From: Paraburkholderia aromaticivorans
GTDB taxonomy: Bacteria > Pseudomonadota > Gammaproteobacteria > Burkholderiales > Burkholderiaceae
Length of the DNA stretch: 64,000 bases
Direction: 5' to 3'
Assembly (NCBI RefSeq): GCF_012689525.1
Contig: NZ_CP051516.1
Coordinates: forward strand, 2,604,001-2,668,000
Position 1 is the stretch's first letter; each line of letters opens with the position of its first letter. Below the pieces are notes generated by a model. The model saw only the letters and a program-made list of their open reading frames with translations. It was not told the DNA's origin and did no database searches. Both the position numbers and the translations under genes were made by a program. Shown piece after piece: positions 1-8,646 of this stretch.

Positions 1-508
1 CCGGCACGAGCGGCCAGCGCAGCACGCCGACCGCGACGAAAACCGCGACGATCATCACGAGCGGCCAGCGATGTACCGCGAGCAGCGAGCGAGCGGTGCG
101 AAAGCCCACCGATGCGGTCATGCCGATCGCCGCCGCGGCGACGCCTTCGAGAAACTCATGCAGCCAAGCAAGTTGCGCGAATTGATGAAACACTGTCGCG
201 AGCAGAACGATCACAACCATTGGCGGCACGAGCAAAGCGGATACGGCTACCGTGCTGCCGATCGCGCCTTTCATGCGGTAGCCGACATAGATCGACAGAT
301 TGATCACGTTCGAGCCAGGCAGGATCTGGCCGAGCGTCAGGGCGCCGAGGAATTCGTCTTCTTCAAGCCATCCTCGTTGCGTGACCACCTCGCGGTATAT
401 CCAGGCGGACAGACCGCCGCCGAAACTCGTCAGTCCGACCCGCGCGAAGAGCAGAAGAATTTCCAGCAGCGATACGTCGCTCGGCTTGCGCCCGGATATG
501 GATTGCAT
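1..508 (-). CDS. chrA: Chromate transporter (CHR family), N-terminal part, cut by window edge
   Basis: The minus-strand frame from ATG at 508 stays open to base 1, giving 169 residues with no stop, so the gene continues past the left edge. The translation begins MQSISGRKPSDVSL and carries the CHR-family signature RVGLTSFGGGLSAW near residues 24-37. This is followed by EDEFLGALTLGQILPGSNVIN, the conserved pore region, and hydrophobic segments (VSALLVPPMVVIVLLATV). CHR proteins export chromate or related oxyanions across the inner membrane. A clear Shine-Dalgarno sequence (AAGGAAAG) lies just upstream of the ATG. Whether the full protein is the short one-domain or the long two-domain type cannot be seen. 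The substrate is inferred from the family only. Confidence 0.88.
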   Translation of the reverse strand, partial: MQSISGRKPSDVSLLEILLLFARVGLTSFGGGLSAWIYREVVTQRGWLEEDEFLGALTLGQILPGSNVINLSIYVGYRMKGAIGSTVAVSALLVPPMVVIVLLATVFHQFAQLAWLHEFLEGVAAAAIGMTASVGFRTARSLLAVHRWPLVMIVAVFVAVGVLRWPLVP

Positions 509-605
509 GCGGACTTTCCTTCTGCTGTTTCATATCGCGGCGCAGGTAGCGACGGCTGCCGCATGGACAAACTCGGGTAAAACTCGGGTAAAACGTAGAC
601 GAAAC

Positions 606-1172
606 TCAATGCCGCTCGTTCGCCAGCCGATGCGCGGCGGCGACCTGCTCTTCCACTTCCCGCACCAGCTTCGACGACTTTCTCCGACGGCTCCAGACCG
701 ACGCTCCAACACTGACGGCGGCACAGCCGAGCAGACTCGCGGCAATCGGACTGCGAAGAAACACGCTCGGATCGCCATTCGAAATCGTCAACGCCTGACG
801 GAACGACTGCTCGAGCGTATGGCCGAGGATCAGCCCGAAGAGCAGCGGCGCTTTGGGAATGTCGACCTTGCGAAACGCGTAGCCGACGATGCCGAAGAAC
901 AGTGCAAGGAACAGATCGAACACATCGTTACTGAACGAATACACTCCCGCTGACGCAATCACGAGGATCAGACACAGCAGCACGCCGGACGGCACATACA
1001 GAATGCGCGACAGAATGCCCACGAGCGGCAGATTGAGCAGCAACAGCATGATATTGCCGACGTACATGCTCGCGATGAGCCCCCACACGAGATCCGGTTG
1101 CGTGTGAAACAGCATGGGACCCGGTTGGATGCCGTACATGATGAACGCGCCCATGATCACCGCCGTCGCGCT
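606..1172 (-). pseudogene. 5'-truncated TctA-family tricarboxylate transporter permease remnant
   Basis: The minus-strand frame encodes the last ~190 residues of a TctA-type permease, the large membrane subunit of tripartite tricarboxylate transporters, which is usually about 500 residues. Homology-like sequence starts abruptly at SATAVIMGAFIMYGIQPGP, which in intact TctA proteins lies in the C-terminal half. It continues through several hydrophobic helices to the natural stop at 606. The nine codons before it look unrelated, so the junction is near base 1172, only about 40 bp from the divergent yegD-like start. No tctB or tctC is present. This is read as a deletion remnant; expression as a functional transporter is very unlikely. 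Confidence 0.8.
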
Positions 1173-1210
1173 TTTACACACCCATGGTTTTCCTGACACT
1201 CAGCATCGAT

Positions 1211-2466
1211 ATGGCTTACTGCGCAATAGACTTCGGCACCTCAAATTCAGCCGTTGCGGTCACGGACGGCGACCGCATCGCACTCGCTTCCGTTGAAAAA
1301 GGCGCCACCACGCTGCCGACGGCCATCTTCTTCAACAGCGACGACCACACTCACGCATTCGGACGCGCCGCGCTGGCGGCGTACATCGACGGTTTCGACG
1401 GCCGCCTGATGCGCGCCATCAAAAGCATTCTCGGGACGGGCATCGCGGGAATCCAGCACGGCCTTGGGCGATGGATCGGCAATCGCGTATCTCGACGTGA
1501 TCGCGATGTTCGTCGGGCACCTGAAGAACTGTGCGCAAACGCGCCTCGGCGCGCCGATCGATCAGGCCGTGCTCGGCCGCCCGGTGTTTTTCGTCGACGA
1601 CGACCCGGTCGCCGACGCCCGCGCGCAACGGCAGCTCGAAGCAGCCGCCCGCTCAGTGGGTTTTCGCCACCTCGAGTTCCAGTACGAGCCGCTCGCCGCG
1701 GCCTTCGATTACGAATCGCGGCTCGGGGAAGAAAAAATCGCGCTGGTCGCCGATATCGGCGGAGGCACCTCGGATTTCTCACTGGTGCGGGTGGGTCCGC
1801 AGCGAATGTCGAGGATGGATCGCAAGGAAGACGTGCTCGCGCATCACGGCGTGCATGTCGCGGGAACGGATGTCGACCGGCGGGTCGAACTGGCTGCCAT
1901 TCTGCGAGAGGCCGGTTACCGCAGCCTGGACACGGAAGGACGTGAAATACCGAATCGCGCCTATTTCGATCTGGCGACGTGGCATCTGATCAACTCGCTC
2001 TACACGCCTGAGCGGCAAACCGAGCTTCGGCTCATGCGCCATCTGTATCGGAACCCGGTTCATCATGACCGGCTGATGCAGGTGGTGGACCGGAGGCTCG
2101 GTCATGCGCTCGCCGCGAGTGCGGAACGGGCAAAGATTGCGATTGCGGCTGGGGGCGACACGCTGATCGAGATCGACCCGATCGAGCCCGGCCTGAGCGT
2201 CGCTTTCGACGAACAGCAACTCGTCGAAGCCACGCGCGAAGAAAGAACGCGGATCGTTCACGCCGCGCGGGAGACGGCGCGGCTGGCTGGCCGGCGTCGC
2301 TGCGGGCAAGGTCGATGCCGTGTATTTCACCGGCGGATCGACGGGGCTCGCCTCCCTGACGCGCGCCATTGCGGGCGCGTTTCCCGAAGACGAGTTCGTG
2401 TTCGGCGATCCGCTAGCGAGCGTGGCCACCGGCCCCGGCATCCACGCAAAACGGGTGTTTGGTTAG
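1211..2466 (+). pseudogene. yegD: Hsp70-family (YegD-like) chaperone gene with two frameshifts
   Basis: The ATG at 1211 opens with MAYCAIDFGTSNSAVAV, the phosphate-1 loop of the actin/Hsp70 ATPase fold. The frame fails near 1440-1460, after the SILGTGIAGIQ stretch. Sequence resumes one base on with TALGDGSAIAYLDVIA and runs through VADIGGGTSDFSLVRV (phosphate-2). A second +1 slip near 2283-2292 is needed to reach KVDAVYFTGGSTGLASL (the adenosine motif) and the stop at 2464-2466. Joined, the parts give about 415 residues, the normal YegD length. YegD proteins are Hsp70-like without a known client. Both breaks look like single extra bases. Either the gene is decayed or the assembly has errors; no slippery heptamer was seen at either point. 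Confidence 0.82.
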
Positions 2467-2505
2467 CAGGAGATTCGCCTTAGTGACGTTACCCCGCGGC
2501 GCCGT

Positions 2506-3270
2506 CTAGCCGATCAATTCCCGATGCAAGGCCACGAATTCCTGAGCGAGCTTGTGACGGGGATCGAAGTGAATCATCGGCTTCGCGTACTGGTGCGACT
2601 CGCGAATCTTGACCGACGTCGACAGTCGCGACTCCAGCACAGGCAAGCCCTCGCTGATCAGTTCCTCGACCAGTTGAAGCGGCAGACTCGCGCGCGGCTG
2701 AAACTGGTTGATCACGATTCCTTCGACTTCCAGGCCGGGATTATGGTCCTGCTGAATTTCCTTCACGTTGTCGAGCAGCGTGTACAACGCGCGGCGGGAA
2801 AAGTCGTCGCAGTCGAACGGAATCAGGCAGCGGTCAACCGCGATCAGCGCGGAGCGGGTATAGAAATTCAGCGCGGGCGGTGTGTCGATGTAGATCGCAT
2901 CGTACTCATCCAACTCGTTCAATGCGTCACGCAGCTTGTAGATCTTGTAGCGCGATTCGAGCTTGCCATGCAGCGTGTCCAGATCCGGATGCGACGGCAT
3001 CACATCGAGGTTCTCGAACGGCGTGCGGTGAATGAACGTCGAGACCGGCGTCGGCCTGAAACTGAAGCTCAAGGCCGTTTCGAAGAAGTCCGCGACGTTG
3101 GGCTTGAGATCACTGGCCTGTTTGCCAAGAAGATACTGGCTGGAGTTGCCTTGCGGGTCCAGATCGATGACCAGCGTACGCAAGTTCTCGCTGGCGTTGA
3201 TGGCCGCCAGGTTGCATACGATGGTCGATTTGCCCACACCGCCCTTCTGGTTGAATATCACACGCCGCAT
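2506..3270 (-). CDS. Orphan ParA/Soj-family ATPase
   Basis: The 254-residue protein has the deviant Walker A motif KGGVGKST at residues 9-16, the signature lysine at position 9, and Walker A' (VIDLDPQGNSS) about residue 39. The YDAIYIDTPP Walker B-type stretch lies near residue 125. The ParA family forms ATP-dependent dimers that position DNA, protein clusters or machinery. No parB-like gene and no parS-like palindrome is adjacent, so a role in DNA partition is not implied; ParA relatives also position chemoreceptors and other cargoes. The neighbours are a broken yegD-like gene downstream and a broken NTF2-like gene upstream on the same strand. It is the only intact gene of this patch. Function unknown beyond the family. 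Confidence 0.9.
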   Translation of the reverse strand: MRRVIFNQKGGVGKSTIVCNLAAINASENLRTLVIDLDPQGNSSQYLLGKQASDLKPNVADFFETALSFSFRPTPVSTFIHRTPFENLDVMPSHPDLDTLHGKLESRYKIYKLRDALNELDEYDAIYIDTPPALNFYTRSALIAVDRCLIPFDCDDFSRRALYTLLDNVKEIQQDHNPGLEVEGIVINQFQPRASLPLQLVEELISEGLPVLESRLSTSVKIRESHQYAKPMIHFDPRHKLAQEFVALHRELIG

Positions 3271-3345
3271 TGACCTCTGCCCCTATATTGAGAACGCACC
3301 AAAGGCACAGCTTACCCTGGCAAAATGACGGCGCGAGGTGCGTCC

Positions 3346-3741
3346 CTATGAATAGTTTTCGAAGGCCTTCACCTGCGTCCAATCCGGCCAGGTCAATTCC
3401 CACACGCGGTGAATTTTTCGATCGACATAGTTTGCGATCAGCACGACTTCGAATTCCACCGGCGCCTCGTTCGGCCGCTGCGTTTTGATCCACACGCGCG
3501 CGGCGATTCTCTCGGGGCTCTCGACCCAGGTGTCGTCGTCGTACCTGACCTCGTAGGTGACCTCGGTCGCGTACACCTCGCGGTGCCCTTCGGCGAAGGC
3601 GTCGTAGCCCTGTTTCTGGCCGTTGGTCTCGAGAATGAAATCCGCATGGTATTAGTGAGCGATCAATGAAGCGTCTTTCTTTACGACCATTTCGCTGAAC
3701 ATCTCTTGCAGCAGTTCTCGGGTCGATACGTTCTGAGTCAT
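3346..3741 (-). pseudogene. NTF2-like/SnoaL-fold small protein with internal stop codon
   Basis: From ATG 3741 the frame reads MTQNVSTRELLQEMFSEMVV and continues to a TAA at 3652-3654 (codon 30). It then carries on in the same frame through YHADFILETNGQ, EVYATEVTYEVRYDDD and YVDRKIHRVWELT to the stop at 3346. Without the stop, the product would be 131 residues, the normal size for an NTF2-like cone fold, and IAH-x-YHADF fits the usual HYYHPDF pattern of this superfamily. This suggests a single substitution of a Tyr codon. A GTG at 3576 could start a 76-residue C-terminal piece, but that would lack the first helices. Ligand and function are unknown. It could be a real nonsense mutation or a sequencing error. 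Confidence 0.72.
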
Positions 3742-3873
3742 GGCGAAAGTCCTCTATTGAGCGAACGTACATCGAGGTTAGCGTGCTTGTCGGCTGGCCG
3801 GCTTTTCACCGAGAGGCCGCGGCCTCGACAGGTACGCGTCGCCCTATCATCCAAGGCAACGCGCCCCGCCCGC

Positions 3874-5156
<1,283 letters not shown>

Positions 5157-5293
5157 GCAGTCTTGGTCGGGCGCATGCAGCCGATAGGCGCAATCGGGCC
5201 CTAACGCCGTCCAGACGGGGCTTGTGGCCCATTCGCTCGACGCCTCATCCTTCGCGCAGGGTTGCGCTAGATCAAGGTAAACCCCGAGCCACG

Positions 5294-6868
5294 CTACGAC
5301 GCGAGAAACAGTCGATACACCGGATTCCGCGTCTCTTCCCAGTTCGGATAGCCGAGCGTGGCGAGAAACTTGTCGAACGCCTCGTTCTCGGTTTCGGGCA
5401 CCTGGATGCCGACCAGAATCGAGCTGTAGTCCGCGCCCTGGTTCCGATAGTGGAACAGGCTGATATTCCAGTTCGGGGCCATCGACGAAAGGAATTTCAT
5501 CAGCGCGCCCGGCCGCTCGGGAAACTCGAAACGGAACAGACGTTCGTCGTGCGCGAGCGGCGAGCGTCCGCCGACCATGTAGCGGATGTGCTGCTTGGAG
5601 AGTTCGTCAAAAGTCAGATCGACGGTGGCGAAGCCGTGCGCTTCGAATGCGCCCGCGATCTGTGCCGACTCGCTGCGATTCCTGATCTGCACGCCCACGA
5701 AGATATGGGCGGAGTTCGCATCCGCAATACGGTAGTTGAATTCGGTGACGCTGCGTGTGCCCAGCAGTTCGCAAAAACGGCGGAAACTGCCACGCTCTTC
5801 GGGGATCGTCACGGCGAACACCGCTTCGCGTGCTTCGCCGACTTCGGCGCGCTCGGCCACGAAGCGCATGCGGTCGAAGTTCATGTTAGCGCCCGACGTG
5901 ATCGCGATCAGCGTCTGGTTTTCGATGCCTTCGCGCTCCGCATACTGCTTGGCTCCTGCGACGGCCAGGGAGCCCGCGGGCTCCAGCACGCTGCGGGTGT
6001 CCTGGAAGACGTCCTTGATCGCGGCGCACAGCGCGTCAGTATTCACGAGCAGCACGTCGTCGAGATATTCCCTGCACAGGCGGAAGGTTTCTTCACCAAC
6101 GAGCTTCACCGCTGTGCCGTCCGAGAACAGACCGACCTCGCTCAATGTGACCCGCTCGCCGGCTTTCAGCGACGCGGCCATCGCGCACGAATCATCGGTT
6201 TGCACGCCGATCACCTTGATCTCGGGGCGCACGGATTTCACGTACGCGGCGACGCCCGCCGCGAGTCCACCACCGCCGATCGGCACGAAGATCGCGTGAA
6301 TCGGCCCCTGATGCTGGCTGAGAATTTCCATCGCGACCGTGCCCTGGCCGGCGATCACATACGGATCATCGAACGGATGCACGAAGGTCAGGTCACGCTC
6401 TTCCTGCAGCTTCACCGCGTGGCCATAGGCGTCGCTATACGATTCGCCGAACTGCACCACCTCGACGGTCGGGCCGCCGTGCGCGCGCACCGCATCGACC
6501 TTCACCTGCGGCGTAGTCACCGGCACCACGATGATCGCCTTCACGCCCATACGCGCCGCCGACAAAGCCACGCCCTGCGCATGATTGCCCGCCGATGCGG
6601 TGATCACGCCGCGCTCCAGCGCCTCGGCCGGAATATGCGCCATCTTGTTGTACGCGCCGCGCACCTTGAACGAGAACACCGGCTGGTTGTCCTCGCGCTT
6701 CAGATAGACCGGATTGCGCAGACGTGCCGACAGATTCGGTGCGCGTTCGAGTTCGGTCTCGCGGGCCACGTCGTAGACGCGCGCGGTCAGGGTTTTTTTC
6801 AGGTAGTCGTGACGAAGCGCGACGCTATCGGCGGCTTCGGCGGCCTGTTTGAGTTGGTGTAACGACAA
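5294..6868 (-). CDS. ilvA: Threonine ammonia-lyase (biosynthetic threonine deaminase)
   Basis: The 524-residue enzyme deaminates threonine to 2-oxobutanoate, the first committed step of isoleucine synthesis. The PLP domain shows PVFSFKVRGAYNK, with the Schiff-base lysine at about residue 68, and the glycine-rich phosphate loop IGGGGLAAGV near residue 197. The C-terminal third contains two ACT-like regulatory domains beginning at ERGSFRRFCELLG and RPGALMKFLSSM, typical of the isoleucine-inhibited form. The gene is preceded by a leader peptide with six isoleucines and an intrinsic terminator that ends about 70 bp before the start codon, indicating transcription attenuation. It is followed by pobA on the same strand after 241 bp, which is probably a separate unit. 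Confidence 0.96.
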   Translation of the reverse strand: MSLHQLKQAAEAADSVALRHDYLKKTLTARVYDVARETELERAPNLSARLRNPVYLKREDNQPVFSFKVRGAYNKMAHIPAEALERGVITASAGNHAQGVALSAARMGVKAIIVVPVTTPQVKVDAVRAHGGPTVEVVQFGESYSDAYGHAVKLQEERDLTFVHPFDDPYVIAGQGTVAMEILSQHQGPIHAIFVPIGGGGLAAGVAAYVKSVRPEIKVIGVQTDDSCAMAASLKAGERVTLSEVGLFSDGTAVKLVGEETFRLCREYLDDVLLVNTDALCAAIKDVFQDTRSVLEPAGSLAVAGAKQYAEREGIENQTLIAITSGANMNFDRMRFVAERAEVGEAREAVFAVTIPEERGSFRRFCELLGTRSVTEFNYRIADANSAHIFVGVQIRNRSESAQIAGAFEAHGFATVDLTFDELSKQHIRYMVGGRSPLAHDERLFRFEFPERPGALMKFLSSMAPNWNISLFHYRNQGADYSSILVGIQVPETENEAFDKFLATLGYPNWEETRNPVYRLFLAS

Positions 6869-6936
6869 GGCAAGCTCCTGTGCGGCAAGGACGAATCAGC
6901 GGAGAGTTCACCAGGAGGCAGGCTGCAAGCGGACAT

Positions 6937-6963
6937 AAAAAAACCCGCCTCGTGGGGCGGGTT
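6937..6963 (-). terminator. Intrinsic terminator of the ilvA attenuator
   Basis: On the minus strand AACCCGCC-loop-GGCGGGTT forms an 8-bp GC-rich stem (6942-6963) followed by seven T residues. It sits between the leader peptide stop (6989) and the ilvA start (6868). That is the arrangement of a translation-sensed attenuator: ribosome stalling on Ile codons would favour an alternative upstream pairing and read-through. Confidence 0.85.
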
Positions 6964-6988
6964 ATGTGTCACTGCTATCAGACGCGCG

Positions 6989-7051
6989 CTAACCCACCAT
7001 TCGATGAATGATGCTAATAATCAGCGCAATACGGATGTCGAGGCAGTTCAT
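6989..7051 (-). CDS. ilvA leader peptide (20 residues, isoleucine-rich)
   Basis: ATG 7051 starts a 20-codon frame ending with TAG at 6989-6991. Isoleucine occurs at positions 6, 8, 11, 12, 14 and 15, with leucine at 4 and 10 and valine at 19, so nearly half the peptide is branched-chain residues. The stop lies 26 bp before the terminator hairpin in front of ilvA. Such peptides report charged tRNA-Ile supply to the downstream biosynthetic gene. No strong Shine-Dalgarno sequence is visible; two TTGACA-like hexamers (7082-7087 and 7092-7097) lie close upstream but the matching -10 boxes are poor. The residue composition and placement make chance very unlikely. Confidence 0.82.
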   Translation of the reverse strand: MNCLDIRIALIISIIHRMVG

Positions 7052-7383
7052 GCGTTCGATCTTCGTTGACTTGAGGCGCTTTGTCAATCCCTGTCAATTG
7101 CGATGCGCGCCGCGGTGTGCTCTCTGCATGGCTACGAAATGCGCGCGACGCCGTGCTTACCCGCCGTCATGAACAGCATCACGGACCATCCGTTCACCAT
7201 CGTGACGACGTCAACGACGCTGAGTCTGCGCGATGTGCAAACCACGATCCGGCACGGCGGGCGAGCGCCGCGCATTCAACACACGCCTCGCGCAGAAACT
7301 GCTCGAACTGTGCGCCATCACCCCATTGCGCGCGGTCAGTGAACAGAGCGCGGGGGCGGCGGCACACCCTCGCGATGCGACGA
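7052..7383. other. Intergenic region between acvB and the ilvA leader
   Basis: About 330 bp without a convincing gene. It should hold the promoter for the ilvA leader near 7060-7100 and the 3' end of the mprF-acvB transcript. No clear terminator hairpin with a T tract was found. Short frames here have no recognisable motifs. Confidence 0.5.
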
Positions 7384-8646
7384 TCAATGCACGCCGCTCT
7401 GCTTCCTGAAAGCGCCGAGAATACGCTTTTCAAGCGAGTTGTAATCGCCGCCAAAGTGGTGATCGCCCGAAGTGCGAATCACCTCGATGCCGGTTTTGGT
7501 CAGCGTCGGACACAAGGTGTCCTTCTCGTTCTCGCCGTAAAAGCACTGCACGATGGCGGGCGGCACGCGCGTCAATTCCGGCTGGACCTTCAACGCCTTG
7601 TCGCTTGCCGGCATGCCGAGCCAGCCGCCCACGCGAATCTGAAAATCGGCATCGGGCGCGAAGCCGAGCAATGCGATCAGCGACACCTTCGCGCGCAACT
7701 CTTCCGGCAGACGGTTATACGCGAACGGCATCACATCCGCGCCGAACGAATAGCCGATGAGCGCGATATGCTGCGCGTTCCAGCGCGCGCCGTAGGTTTG
7801 CATCACGCGCGCGAGATCGCGGCTGGTCTGCGCGGGCGGCTTTTCGCTCCAGAAATAGCGCAGACTGTCCCAGCCGATCACGGAGACGCCGTCTTTCTGC
7901 AAAGCCTGCGCGATCGTCTTGTCGAGATCGCGCCAGCCGCCGTCGCCGGAAATCACGATTGCCATCAGGCCGTTCGGATGCGCCGCCGGCAATTCGATGA
8001 GCGGCAGATCGGAGACGTCGTCGTCGCTCGTCGACACGGCCTGCAAATGCGGCGTGAGCAACGCGACGAGGCGCGCGCGATCGGCGTTACCCGTGGCCGC
8101 CTTTTCGACGAAACCCGGCACCTTGTCACGGATAATCGTCGGGTCCGGCGGGCAAGGCTGAAAGCGCGGATCGAGCGTGTGCTCGGCATCCACCGCGACC
8201 GCGCCGGCAATCGTATTCGACGGCGCCTGTTCGAGCACGTGCATGGCGAGCGTCGCGCCCTGGCCCGTCCCTGCGACGATCGGCGCGAAATAATGGCTCG
8301 ATTGCGATTGCCGTTCGAGTTGATGGCTCAACGCTTCCGCATCGCCCACCAGTTGATGGCAGGCCTCTTTCTTCGCGACCAGATTGGCGGCATAGCGAGC
8401 CGTATCGACACCGACGGTCAACGCGCCGGCCTTGGCGAGCGCATCAGCGCTCTGCTGGTCCGCCGCGCTCCAGCCGCTCGCTTGCGAGTACAGCACCACG
8501 AAGCCGCGCAACGGACCGGTCGGCTGAGTGACCGTGACGTCGCCGTAACGGCCGCCGGGCACCGTAGTGGTCGCGGCATGCGAGAACGTGCCACCGGTCA
8601 CGAGGCTCGCTGCAAGAGCGAGCTTGAACAACGAATGCAATGTCAT
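7384..8646 (-). CDS. acvB: AcvB/VirJ-family periplasmic lysyl-phosphatidylglycerol hydrolase-type protein
   Basis: The 420-residue protein has a signal peptide (MTLHSLFKLALAASLVTGG to an AxA site near FSHAA). Two alpha/beta-hydrolase-like halves follow. The second is the VirJ domain with VISGDGGWRDLDK, the serine-nucleophile elbow IGYSFGAD and a late histidine region (SGDHHFGG). In rhizobia and agrobacteria AcvB/AtvA is encoded next to the lysyl-PG synthase and hydrolyses aminoacylated phosphatidylglycerol. The ATG at 8646 overlaps the mprF stop by four bases (ATGA), so the two are translationally coupled. That start is preferred over upstream frames because it gives the signal peptide. The enzymatic role is taken from the family and context. 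Confidence 0.88.
   Translation of the reverse strand: MTLHSLFKLALAASLVTGGTFSHAATTTVPGGRYGDVTVTQPTGPLRGFVVLYSQASGWSAADQQSADALAKAGALTVGVDTARYAANLVAKKEACHQLVGDAEALSHQLERQSQSSHYFAPIVAGTGQGATLAMHVLEQAPSNTIAGAVAVDAEHTLDPRFQPCPPDPTIIRDKVPGFVEKAATGNADRARLVALLTPHLQAVSTSDDDVSDLPLIELPAAHPNGLMAIVISGDGGWRDLDKTIAQALQKDGVSVIGWDSLRYFWSEKPPAQTSRDLARVMQTYGARWNAQHIALIGYSFGADVMPFAYNRLPEELRAKVSLIALLGFAPDADFQIRVGGWLGMPASDKALKVQPELTRVPPAIVQCFYGENEKDTLCPTLTKTGIEVIRTSGDHHFGGDYNSLEKRILGAFRKQSGVH

Noticed and set aside
1440..2292. Programmed frameshifting in the yegD-like gene
   Set aside because: No slippery heptamer, downstream structure or upstream Shine-Dalgarno-like stimulator was seen at either break, and the family has no such mechanism.
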